A DNA stretch of 64,000 nucleotides from Holothuria scabra. Lineage: Eukaryota; Echinodermata; Holothuroidea; Aspidochirotida; Holothuriidae. Shown piece after piece: positions 33,349 through 41,999 of the stretch. The stretch spans positions 4,402,001-4,466,000 of the forward strand of contig CM074179.1 of assembly GCA_037179385.1 (NCBI GenBank), read 5' to 3'. The notes beneath the pieces are model-generated. The model saw only the letters and a list, made by a program, of their open reading frames with translations. It ran no database searches and had not been told where the DNA came from. Position 1 is the first letter of the stretch; each line of letters starts with the position of its first letter. A program made the translations under genes and the position numbers.

Positions 33349-33395
33349 ATCGCTTCTCGGCCTTTTGACTAAGATAATGTGTAGTATCTGTTCTT
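33349..33395 (+). ncRNA. U2: U2 snRNA gene, 5' end (nucleotides 1-47), cut by A4
   Basis: The sequence runs ATCGCTTCTCGGCCTTTTG and on through GTGTAGTATCTGTTCTT. It matches U2 nucleotides 1-47 with few changes. The branch-site recognition GTAGTA is intact at 33381-33386. At nucleotide 47 it stops and LINE A4 starts. The 5' end of U2 and its upstream promoter therefore lie just before A4. Confidence 0.93.
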
Positions 33396-35240
33396 TTCTC
33401 GAGGAGAGCAGACGTGTTTCTATACACTCCTACAACTCAATAGCACTGTAGTCTGCTGTGGAATTTATTGAATTTGGGTGTTCGCCTTCTGGCTCTTATA
33501 GTGGTGTATGCTATGGCTCTTTCCAAGCGTACACATCTCTTATGATGCATTTTGTTCGAAATCCTGACATTGAAGTTGTATTTGAAAAGTTGAAGACGTG
33601 TGGGGTGAAAGTTTAGGATCATTTAGTTGCGGTCCAGCGACTGCAAGGAGGATCGAAGTTCGATATAACTTTTAAGTCAGAGGAGATGAAGAGACTCTTC
33701 CAAGTGAAGCTCCAGGAAGGATCGGGTGCGGAGATAGTTGCCTATGAGGATTCCCCGACAATAGTGACGGTCCTGTATGCCCCCATCGAGGTAGATGATA
33801 ACGTCATGCGTACCATCCTGGCACAGTATGGGAGAGTGGTTGATAGCCGGCGGCTATACCATGTAGACCGCCCCACGCTCTTGAACGGAAAGAGACAGTT
33901 CAAGATGTTTCTGGAGGATATCCCCTCAGCAATCAGAATAGGGGGGCAGAAGCTGCTGGGTACGATATTTTGGTCAACCCAAGCTGTGCCTACGGTCCTA
34001 TAAGACAGGGCACCTTGCAGATGGGTGCACATCCATCCGATGCTACAATTGCAGACAGTTGGGCCATATATCAAGGGATTGTAAGGAGGTGTCTTTGCGC
34101 GACGTGTGTGGGGAGTCCGGCCACACTTACAGGCAGTGTAAGGTGTCTTTCGCGGGCAAGGTGCGCCAGCAGTCCAAGAGTGAGACTGGGTCCGACACAA
34201 TGGAGATCCCAGAGACCCAGGCCGAGCCCAGCCTGTTCGACATTGCTGCAGAGGATGAGGCCCCAATTACCATGGACTCAGAGGTTGTTCCTCCGACGGA
34301 TCCGGTTACTGCACCCGACGGGGCCATCGCTACCCTGACACGCCGGTTCAGGAGCCCACCACGGTGGCTGTGGAAGCGGAAGTTCATAGGCCATTGTTGG
34401 AAACCTCCCGTGAGTCAGAGCCAATTCTCGACTGGTCGGTGGAAGTGGAGGAGGTGGTGAAATCTGTCGAGGGTGCCCCGAGGACGGTAGCAAGGAAAGT
34501 TGGTCGGTAGTGCCCCCTGCAAGGGGCAGGAAGAGAGCGTCGTCTCTGTCCCCATCGCGTGGCAGAGCCAAAGGTGGCCCAAAGTTGGTGGAGGACGGCC
34601 CGTGGAGTTCATGCGTAGAGTGCCTTCAACGTTTCTCCGTGTATAGTAGGTTTGTTTCTCACATGAAGTCCAAGCATGGAAGAGAGAAGACCCCCAGAGT
34701 TCCGTGCCCGTGGAAGGCCTGCACGGCATCGTGTACCACCCCAAACCACTTGTGCGTCAACCACCCTCAGTTTGTGTTGCAGCACGACGCTGGCTTCTTC
34801 GACAAGTATTTTGTTTTGGATCTGTGATTTCTGTTTGGATTTCTTATGGACCCCTACACAATGTTTCTAACCATGGAACATATCTGCTTTTCTCCCTCTC
34901 TTGTGGATTTCATACGTAGTACGTGTCCAGTAAGTTTGTTTGTGAGGTATGCTGCTCTTGCCTTTGTGGGGGTGGTGCTTTGTTTGAGGTGTGGTGGGGG
35001 CCTGGGGCCGGGTTCTGGGTCTTTTTCCTCTCCTTTGGTGGGGTACTCCGGTGGCCTTTTTTCGGGGTTCCTTCCTTCCCCGCCTTCGGTTTGCTCCCCT
35101 TCCGTCGTGTCCCCTTCTGTTCGAGGGCCCCCCCTTTCTGAGGTTGCCTTCCCCTTCCCTTCCGGTGGGTCTTTCTCCCACACTTCGGTTTTTTACCTCT
35201 TGACTACAATAGGCCTTTCCCTTGCCAAATCCCAAACACA
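33396..35240 (+). mobile_element. Family A LINE copy A4, 5' part only
   Basis: This copy starts directly after U2 nucleotide 47 with TTCTCGAGGAGAGCAGACG, a 5' end shared with A7 (TTCTCATAGAGAGCAGACG). It holds a 5' UTR of about 117 bp, ORF1, and the pyrimidine- and GT-rich spacer before ORF2. The DIRS-type element follows and no ORF2 is seen. The right edge is approximate. Confidence 0.82.
33513..34827 (+). pseudogene. A4 ORF1
   Basis: It starts MALSKRTHLL, then shifts to HFVRNPDIEVVFEKLKTCG and hits a TAG. It reads on as DHLVAVQRLQGGSKFDITF, VTVLYAPIEVDDNVMRTIL, FLEDIPSAIRIGG. Zinc knuckles are read in several frames near 33990-34140 (CRESGHTYRQC-like). A shifted middle section carries MEIPETQAEPSLFDI as in A1. 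The C-terminal fingers CVECLQRFSVYSRFVSHMKS and CPWKACTASC, and the tail FFDKYFVLDL, are intact apart from a small deletion before the last His. At least four frameshifts are present. Confidence 0.82.
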
Positions 35241-35493
35241 CCGAGGATCCCCCAAAACAAAATGTAGCGGTCCAAAAGTGACCCCAGGTCACCTGCACTA
35301 CTCTTGGCGCTCATACTTTCCCTCCATTGTTTTCCTCGGTGCCTACCCAAGCACACGCACTTGCAAACCTTTAAAAATTATTTTCTTCGTGGTCTCCTCT
35401 TATCGTACGTTTGTCGTCTAGAAGTGTAATTGGTAGAATATTTCGACCTTCTTGATTCCTTACTGTGGTTTTTTCGACAGTTTTAGAGCTCTT

Positions 35494-35756
35494 CTGTCAC
35501 CTGTCAGATCTCTGAGCTATCGTTCTTCTGTTTCATTAGCGAAGTAGCCTAACGTTAGTACACTAACGTTAGTTAGGCTGCTAGTCTACGGATAGTTCTG
35601 CCGTACGGTAGTGTTGGTAGTGTTATGCTATCCTTCGTTACGTGCTATCTGTCACCTGTCAGTTTTAATTTAGCACGAATTCCAAAATGGGGTACCGTCT
35701 GTCACCTGTCAGAAATCACGGTACTTGCGGGCTTTTCCCCTTCTGTCACCTGTCAG
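35494..35756 (+). repeat. Four copies of CTGTCACCTGTCAG in the DIRS leader
   Basis: Perfect 14-mers start at 35494, 35649, 35699 and 35743. Spacing is 155, 50 and 44 bp, and sequence between them is not repeated. This looks like a protein- or recombinase-binding cluster near the element's terminal region. The core CACCTGTC contains an E-box (CACCTG). Confidence 0.85.
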
Positions 35757-36049
35757 TTTTATGGGGTAGCCCTAGCCTAACGTTAGGCTAAGTTAGCCAG
35801 TTAAGCCTTGCGTTAGTTAGACCTAGGCTAGGCTAGCCTACACAACCGTAGCCTAGCCTAAGTTATCAGTCAGAGTTTGCATTTGGTTTCGAAGTGTAAA
35901 TTAACATCAATTCTACTTGTACCCTTCCATAAGCATAACTAGGCTACTTACAGTAGGTGCAGCCTTGCTTATATTACTACCCAGCCAAGGTCGAGCCTAG
36001 GTTAGGGTAGTTGCACCATGGGTTTTGATAACACAAGGTGAAGTGTTAG

Positions 36050-37644
36050 TGACCCCACTGAAGGGTAGCTCGGAACAAGAGAATGTGACCTCAAAACCTA
36101 AGACTAGGCCTACCTCCTCGAAAAAGGGGGATCAGGTGAAGATTAAAAGTTCTTCTGGGCCATCGAGCTCAGGTTCTCAAACCGCTAAGAAACCTTAGTC
36201 AAGTCCTCTTGACTCAGAGCAAATTAAGATGATTCAGACTGAAAAACAGTCTCAGCTTAGCCCCTTGGTAGCAAAACTGGATTTGTTACTCCCTGATTGC
36301 CAAGCTCCTGACCCACCAAAGGAACACTTAAGGAAGATTCAGGTAGCTGTTTAGAAGTTGAGACTCTGGAAGTAAGGGCACCAGAGCAGGACTCCCTTTA
36401 CGGGTCCCCTCCTCGGGATTCAGAGAGACAGAATTGGAGGCTTTCTAGTGAGAAACATGCTGTAGAGGGTTTTATGAGTGCTCGGGACACCCCATCTTTT
36501 TTGAGGAGTGTTCCGTGACAAGGGATTCAACCTCCGCTGATGAGGTTCCGGCATCCTTCATTGAGTTAATTGAAGGCATTAGGACTCATCTCAACATTTC
36601 TGCAGAGGAGGCCCCCCCCCCCCTCCTGAAACAAAATCTTTTTTAGGGGATGCCTTCTCAAGTGTTGTCCAAGGGGTTCCAAAATTGGTACCAGTGCTCC
36701 CTATGGACGGAGTTTAATCCTCTAAATGGAAGGAAGTTTTCAGCATCCCTACCCAAACTCCCTGCAGGGAGGGCTAAGCATAATTCTATGTACCGCTGGG
36801 GTGAAGAGGACTTCAAGTTCAATATGTTCGGAAAGGTTACTAAATTAGACCCTGAGGATGAAGCCTTCATGTTTCACAAGGTTTCCCTAAACTAAGGGCA
36901 GACCTAGCGGTCATGGATGATTACTGGCAGAAAGCGGACATGAGTATCCGCCACTTGCAGAGAGTAACTTCTCACAGTTCCCTGCTCCTCTCCTTACTGG
37001 GGAGAAGCCTTAAGGGTGAGATTTCAGTAGGGGATGAATTCCTTAAACAAACCTTCGAAACCTTGGCTACCTGTCTGGGAGATATCTCTGATTTGGCAGT
37101 GAGAGTCTCAGCTCGTTCCATATTGGCACGAAGAAGAGTCTACCTTGATGCTATGAATTTGGCAAGCTTTAGCACTAAACAAGAGCTGCTGAAGTTACCC
37201 CTACAGGGTCCACACCTTTTTCAGGGGAGTTTCCAAAAAAATAAAATAAAATAAAATAAATAAATAAATAAACAAATATCACATAAGGCATCAGAGATTC
37301 TGCGAGATGCTAGAACAGCGGCAGCAGAGTTAAACCACTCTACTCCTAAGATTTATCCGTCACAAGGCACTCATAGCATGCTCCGTTTTCGCACGAACCC
37401 TAGATCCTCATCAAGGGATGCTAGAAGTCATTTTGGGAGTCCCTCAGGGGGCACCCCTAGAAAGGGAGTATCGTCACAGTCTCAGTCAAGAGTGCGGTCC
37501 TTTCGTCCCTCCAGGGGATTTAGAGGGAGACCGGAATTCTTACGATTTGAAGCAGCTGGGGATAAGAAGGGGTCAGATCTCCCAGTAGGAGGAAGGCTAA
37601 AATTTTTCCTGAATCACTGGCACTCAATAACAAGCAACCGTTAG
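36050..37644 (+). pseudogene. DIRS Gag-like ORF remnants
   Basis: Frames include KKGDQVKIKSSSGPSSSGS (about 36120), VLSKGFQNWYQCSLWTEFNP and RWGEEDFKFNMFGKVTKLDP (36650-36895), then a HLQRVTSHSSLLLSLLGRSL helix-rich segment (36913-37254). It ends in a Ser/Arg-rich tail (SQSRVRSFRPSRGFRGRP). Stops and frame changes lie near 36190, 36350, 36610 (C run) and 37230, where an AAATA array is inserted. DIRS Gag proteins bind the element RNA. Confidence 0.65.
37236..37276 (+). repeat. (AAATA)n/(AAAT)n microsatellite
   Basis: An A/T-only run of AAATA and then AAAT units interrupts the DIRS Gag frame. Confidence 0.93.
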
Positions 37645-38647
37645 GTGTTGAGAATTGTTGGACAAGGGTACAAAATCGACTTCAGAAAGGTCCCACCCTC
37701 CTCCAGGGGCAGGGAGACTCCCCTACCACTCAACAAGCTCAAGGCTCAAGCAATGGTAGAGGAGGTGCAATCTCTGGTAAAAAAAGTGGGCATTAGAAGT
37801 GGACTTCAAAATGGAGACACTAAGATCAATTATAAGGACTCTCAGACCAGGAGATTGGGTAGCATCGATAGATCTACACGATGCATACTTGCACATACCC
37901 ATCCAAATTCCCAAAAGTACCTCAGGTTCACATTGCAAGGGGTAGATTCCCAGTTCACTGCCCTACCTTTTGGTCTAATATGTGCGCCCAGAGTGTTTAC
38001 AAAAATCTTAACCGTAGTTTTAGCCTTCCTCCGCTCCTGGGGAATGCACGTCTTCGCATATTTAGACGATTGGCTAGTAAGAGCAAGAAGTGCTGCCAGG
38101 TTGACACAAGATTAAAGATCGTAAGGAAATTACTGGCAGACTTAGGTTTCCTCATCAATTTCGAAAAATCTCAACCAAATCCAACACAAAGAATCATATT
38201 TCTGGGAGCAGAATTCAATCTAGCTCAGGGAAGGTACTCCCATCCCAAGCACGCATATCATATCTACACCAACTGGTAGATTTTATGTACAAGGTGCAGC
38301 ACATTCAGGTGATATACCTACTGCGCATGTTAGGTCTCATGGCATCATGCATAGAGCTAATACTGTGGGCACGTCTCAACATGAGACCCATACAATTATA
38401 TCTTCTGCCTCATTGGAGACTGGCTTCAAGAGACCTATTTCATAGAATCCTAGTAAGAACCCCTGTGTTACAGCATCTGAAGTGGTGGACCATACCAGAA
38501 AATGTATTCAAAGGCGTGCCCCTAGAATTACCACAAAATCAAGTATCAATTCAAACAGATGCATCCAAAACAGGTTGGGGAGCATTTTGTCAGGGTCAAA
38601 GAACATCAGGGGTGAAAAGAAGTAAAAACAGGAACAACGGGAGCTAA
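37570..38647 (+). pseudogene. DIRS reverse transcriptase and RNase H
   Basis: It opens with GRLKFFLNHWHSITSNR and VLRIVGQGYKIDF, the wording before RT in DIRS elements, split by a stop at 37644. RT continues as SIDLHDAYLHIPI, FTALPFGLICAPRVFTKIL and the YLDDW active site. An RNase H segment (SIQTDASKTGWGAFCQGQRT) follows and stops at 38647. Frame changes lie near 37900, 38100 and 38280. No recombinase domain is present. Confidence 0.82.
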
Positions 38648-38684
38648 ATTCTAGAAAAAAAGAAAGCAGCAAGTCGGGAGTCAT

Positions 38685-39580
38685 GTCAAATATTTCTATA
38701 GAGTTTACTTTCCTTGAGAAAGCCAAGAGTCAGGGAGGAATCAGTTTGTTCAAAAAAGGTTTTCAGGTCGGGTCCGGTGTAGTATTTCTGGCGAATGTGG
38801 GTGTATTCATAGCATTCAACGAGAATGTGACTGACGGTGACAGCACAGTCACAAGGTATGCAGTATGATCTTTCATCTCCGTGAAGTAAATAGGCGTGGG
38901 TGCTCGATGCGGGCCCTAGTCAGGACTAAATCATCCCTCCGTTTTCTGGGGACTCCATTTCCCCCAGTTCCAACCGTAGCTTTGACTCGATACAATTTGG
39001 TTTCGGGAAAGGAATCCCACAGTTCTTGCCACTGTAATTTTACGAAGCCATTGATCTTAGCGCGGTAGTCGGTATGGGGCAAACAGATGTTGGACGTGAC
39101 GTCCATCTGAAGTGCTTCTTTAGCAAGTGTATCGGCTGTTTCGTTCCCTGGTATGCCAACGTGACTACGGACCCACGCAAGCACAACTGATTTCCGCAGC
39201 CGAACCAGGTTCGATAAAGCTTCAAGAAGATCTATTACCAGAGGGTGTTTGAGCACATTACCCTGAAGTGCCAAAAGGCTTGAAAGTGAGTCTGTCAACA
39301 CAATGAACCGGTCGCTATTCCGTTCCCCAATCAGATCGAATGCCATCTTCAGTGCCATGAGTTCGGCTGTGAAAATTGAAGCATTATTTGGTAGTCTGAT
39401 TTGCGAGGGCGTGCCACAACTTGATGCGGCAGCTGAAACCATGTTTGTGGCTTTGGAACCGTCAGTACAGATTGCATAATACTGTTGATATTTTTGTCTC
39501 AAATCACTGAAGCTAGCACGAAACACAAGTTCATTTGTTGAGTTCTTCGCATACCTCCTTAAACTAAGGTCATAACTGGT
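38685..39580 (-). pseudogene. I-like LINE RNase H and C-terminal Cys/His segment
   Basis: On the - strand the frame continues from RT after one shift (LRRYAKNSTNELVFRASFSD). RNase H has ICTDGSKAT, FTAELMALKMAF, LTDSLSSLLALQ and WVRSHVGIPGNETADTLAKE, so catalytic Asp, Glu, Asp and the later His and Asp are all present. After another shift near 38880 the tail reads SYCIPCDCAVTVSHILVEC and ends LYRNI near 38687. RNase H would degrade the RNA strand after reverse transcription. Confidence 0.85.
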
Positions 39581-41136
39581 TTGTCTAACTTCCTTCGTGG
39601 CGTGGCGGGAAACGAAAACGGTGCCACAAGGTCAGGGCTCCCGCACACCTGTGGCAAATCCCCAACGCGAACAGCAAATGGGCGGATAGCTGATGGCTTC
39701 CTCTCATATACGTCACTTAATTTATGGTTGAAGGTTGTCTCAAAGGTCGGGTTGCGGTTATCACTCCTCAGTTTGAGGGCAAACTGGAGTGATAGCTTCT
39801 TCCATCTCAAATGGAGAGGTGGTTCATACGGGGAGGTACGGAAAGCTCCCAGACAGATCCTTAGACCTTGGTTATGAATGGGGAGGCGTTTCCTAAGGTA
39901 TGATTCACGTGCAGAGCTGTAAACAATACGGCCGTAATCAAGTTTGGACCTCACTAAGGATTTGTAGAGTTTAAGTAAAACGGGACGGTCAGCGCCCCAG
40001 TCCATCTTCGAGACAACCTTCAACAGGTAAAGGGCTCCCTGGCACTTCCGCCTGAGATGGTCAATGTGAGCTTTGAAGTTGAGCTTACTGTCAAGTACTA
40101 GGGCTAAAAACTGGGGAACAACTGGGATGCGACCACCGTTCAAATTAAGATCTGGAACACAATGGACACCTCTCTGATTGCAAAAGTGCATACAAACCGT
40201 CTTTGTTCGAGAAAAACGGAATCCGTTTTTGTCAGCCCAGTGTTGGATATTATTGAGGCAGTTTTGCATTTGCCTCTCTATTGATCTCACGTTCCTCGAG
40301 GAACAGGTAAGAGAGAAGTCATCCACAAACAAAGACTGCTCAATCTCAGTGGTAACCTCATCGGCGATGCTGTTAATTTTCATGATAATAAGAGTAACTG
40401 ACAGTATGCTACCTTGAGGAACACCCATCTCCTGGTTGTGGAGCTCTGACAATACGCTACCCACACGGACTCGAAATACCCGATCTTTGAGGAAGTTTTC
40501 AATGAAAAGCGGCATTCTGCCCCTCAGGCCCGCACTTTGTAAGTCCTTTAGGATACCTTACTTCCATGCTGTATCATATGCCTTCTCCAGGTCGAAAAAT
40601 ACCGACACCACATGGTGTCCGCGAACAAAGCCATCACGAACTGTCGATTCCAAACGCACGAGCTGGTCAGTTGTGCTGCGGCCACGCCGAAAGCCACTGT
40701 GTGAACTCGCGATGAGGTTGTTGGTTTCCAGGAACCAAACCAGGCGGGCATTAATCATTCGTTCAAATGTCTTGCACAAGCAGGTAGTAAGCGAAATAGG
40801 ACGGTAGTTTGTAGCGTTTGTCGGGTCCTTACCCGGCTTAGCGATGGGAATGATGGTGGCCTCCCGCCAAGCAGCTGGAAAGTTGCCATCTTTCCAAATA
40901 CCTTTGAAAATATCCAACAGGACCAGTAAGGTGCTGGGGAACTGATAGTGAACTTCATCTGGGCCAGTGGCAGTGTCTTTGGTTTCGAGAGCAATGCGAA
41001 GCTCCGAGGTGTTGAAGAGGCTGTTGTAGTCCTCAGTGTTGTCCGAGGTGAAGTTCACTTTCTGTTTTTCAACGTTATTTTGGAATTTTTGGAAGGCTTG
41101 GGAGTTCGCAAGCAAATTGGCTACGTCTTGTGCTCG
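39559..41136 (-). pseudogene. I-like LINE reverse transcriptase
   Basis: On the - strand a single frame with one TAA (at 40558, where Tyr is likely in AWKYGIL) runs for about 525 residues. RT blocks include TGPDEVHYQF, WREATIIPIAKPGKD, NYRPISLTTCLCK, SHSGFRRGRSTTDQL, FFDLEKAYDTAWK, GVPQGSILSVTL, the active site LFVDDFSLTC and LNFKAHIDHLRRK. The blocks are close to the I/Nimb wording. Only one stop and a later shift break it. Confidence 0.87.
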
Positions 41137-41445
41137 GAGCAATTGGCGGAGTCGTGTTTGCTCCGACTCAGAAGTTCGCTAAATCAGTTCCTCTTTCAAT
41201 GCCTGGTACTGATTCCTAGCTGGGGGGTTAATGATAAAATCCCTAACTTCCAAAGCATACTCTGGACTAAGAGCAGCTACAACATAGTTGTACTTAGTTT
41301 GCTCTTGTGTTATGCCTTTGTTATCAAACTGGGCCTCTACCTGAGCAAACCAGACCTCTGGGTCTTGGGGCCAAAAAGGTGGAAGTTTAACGGCTACAGC
41401 AGATACTGCAGCATCTTTGTTATCTGCACCTTCAGCCTTATCCAT
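41137..41445 (-). pseudogene. gypsy3 gag, N-terminal part
   Basis: On the - strand it starts [20 protein letters not shown] and reads [34 protein letters not shown] and YQALKEELI. After a TAG it reads RTSESEQTRLRQLL before joining the LINE. It matches gypsy1 gag along its length and keeps the Trp that gypsy1 has lost. Confidence 0.87.
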
Positions 41446-41639
41446 AATGATATAAATATAACAGGTTGGCCTACAGATGGGTAAAAAAAGTTTTTACAAT
41501 TGTACTGCTTAGAATAATAAAGTAGGGATAATGTGCTGTAAATATATACAAAGTACTGTACAATACTGTGAATAATATCTGTAGGCTAGAAAATGCTACT
41601 ATTGCTGAATTTTCCCTAATGTCCCTCTGAAAGGACGAC

Positions 41640-41940
41640 AACACAGCAATAAACCACTTTTTCTTCAAATCAGAGGTGGCATGCAATCCGTCATATAATG
41701 AATTAAAGTTAGACCTAATGACTAGTGGTCGACTTCTTAATAGATGACCTACGAATGCATGTGTGGAGTGACACAGTGTAAGATGTGCCCCTGTTCAAGG
41801 CAGCTATACGACTTTTGGCTTCGTCTAGCACCACATCTAAATTGGTTTGAGCAGTGTTTTTAAGTCTTCCGACTGATAAAATGGGTGTAAGTGACTAGGG
41901 ACTTTTCAAAAGTATGTGGGAGGGACCTGTTTTTGCTTCC
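41640..41940 (-). pseudogene. gypsy3 SGNH-like ORF, C-terminal half
   Basis: Across frameshifts the - strand reads AQTNLDVVLDEAKSRIAALN, VSLHTCIRRSS, RPLVIRSNFNSLYDGLHAT and SDLKKKWFIAVLSSF. This aligns in order with gypsy1 (QADLDSTLDSINSSIKDLN, FPTLFWHPTIRK, TIRNDFTPLYDGLHAKS, VTKKRWF). The DxxH block (DGLH) is kept. It lies directly upstream of gag as in gypsy1, 200 bp away. The Ser, Gly and Asn blocks are missing because the fragment is truncated. Confidence 0.75.
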
Positions 41941-41999
41941 CCGGTTGTTTTGGCTCACTCGCTGTGGGGTCATCCTTGCCTTTTCCCCTAAGGTTAAGC

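Larger units (their letters stand above)
35240..38650 (+). mobile_element. DIRS-type tyrosine-recombinase retrotransposon, 3'-truncated
   Basis: Coding remnants here match DIRS elements: a Gag-like protein, then an RT with the family wording YLRFTLQGVDSQFTALPFGL and YLDDWLVRA, then RNase H. The leader (35.24-36.0 kb) holds four copies of CTGTCACCTGTCAG and TAACGTTAG palindromes. The tyrosine recombinase and right terminal repeats are missing because the I-type LINE takes over near 38650. The left edge is approximate, between the A4 spacer and 35.28 kb. Confidence 0.78.
38650..41136 (-). mobile_element. I/Nimb-like LINE with RNase H, 5'-truncated
   Basis: In reverse orientation this holds RT, RNase H and a C-terminal Cys/His segment but no APE domain. 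An RNase H domain after RT is typical of the I group of LINEs. The 5' truncation joins gypsy3 gag at 41136 (RLRQLL from gag, then RAQDVANLLAN). Its 3' end meets the DIRS RNase H near 38650. No target duplication is evident, since the sequences on the two sides differ. Confidence 0.8.
41137..41950 (-). mobile_element. Ty3/Gypsy fragment gypsy3 (SGNH ORF end and gag start)
   Basis: This fragment in reverse orientation holds the last half of an SGNH-like ORF, a short AT-rich gap and the first 100 residues of gag. It has the same gene order as gypsy1 but clearly diverged sequence. The I-like LINE cuts it on the left, and A5 follows on the right. No LTR, RT or integrase of this copy is visible. 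Confidence 0.8.

Noticed and set aside
33437..33622. A small - strand frame at the start of A4 as a gene
   Set aside because: It lies opposite the A4 5' UTR and ORF1 start and shows no motif.
38683..38868. A + strand frame after the DIRS RNase H as part of DIRS
   Set aside because: The opposite strand continues the I-like LINE C-terminus (CIPCDCAVTVSHILVEC), which explains this sequence.
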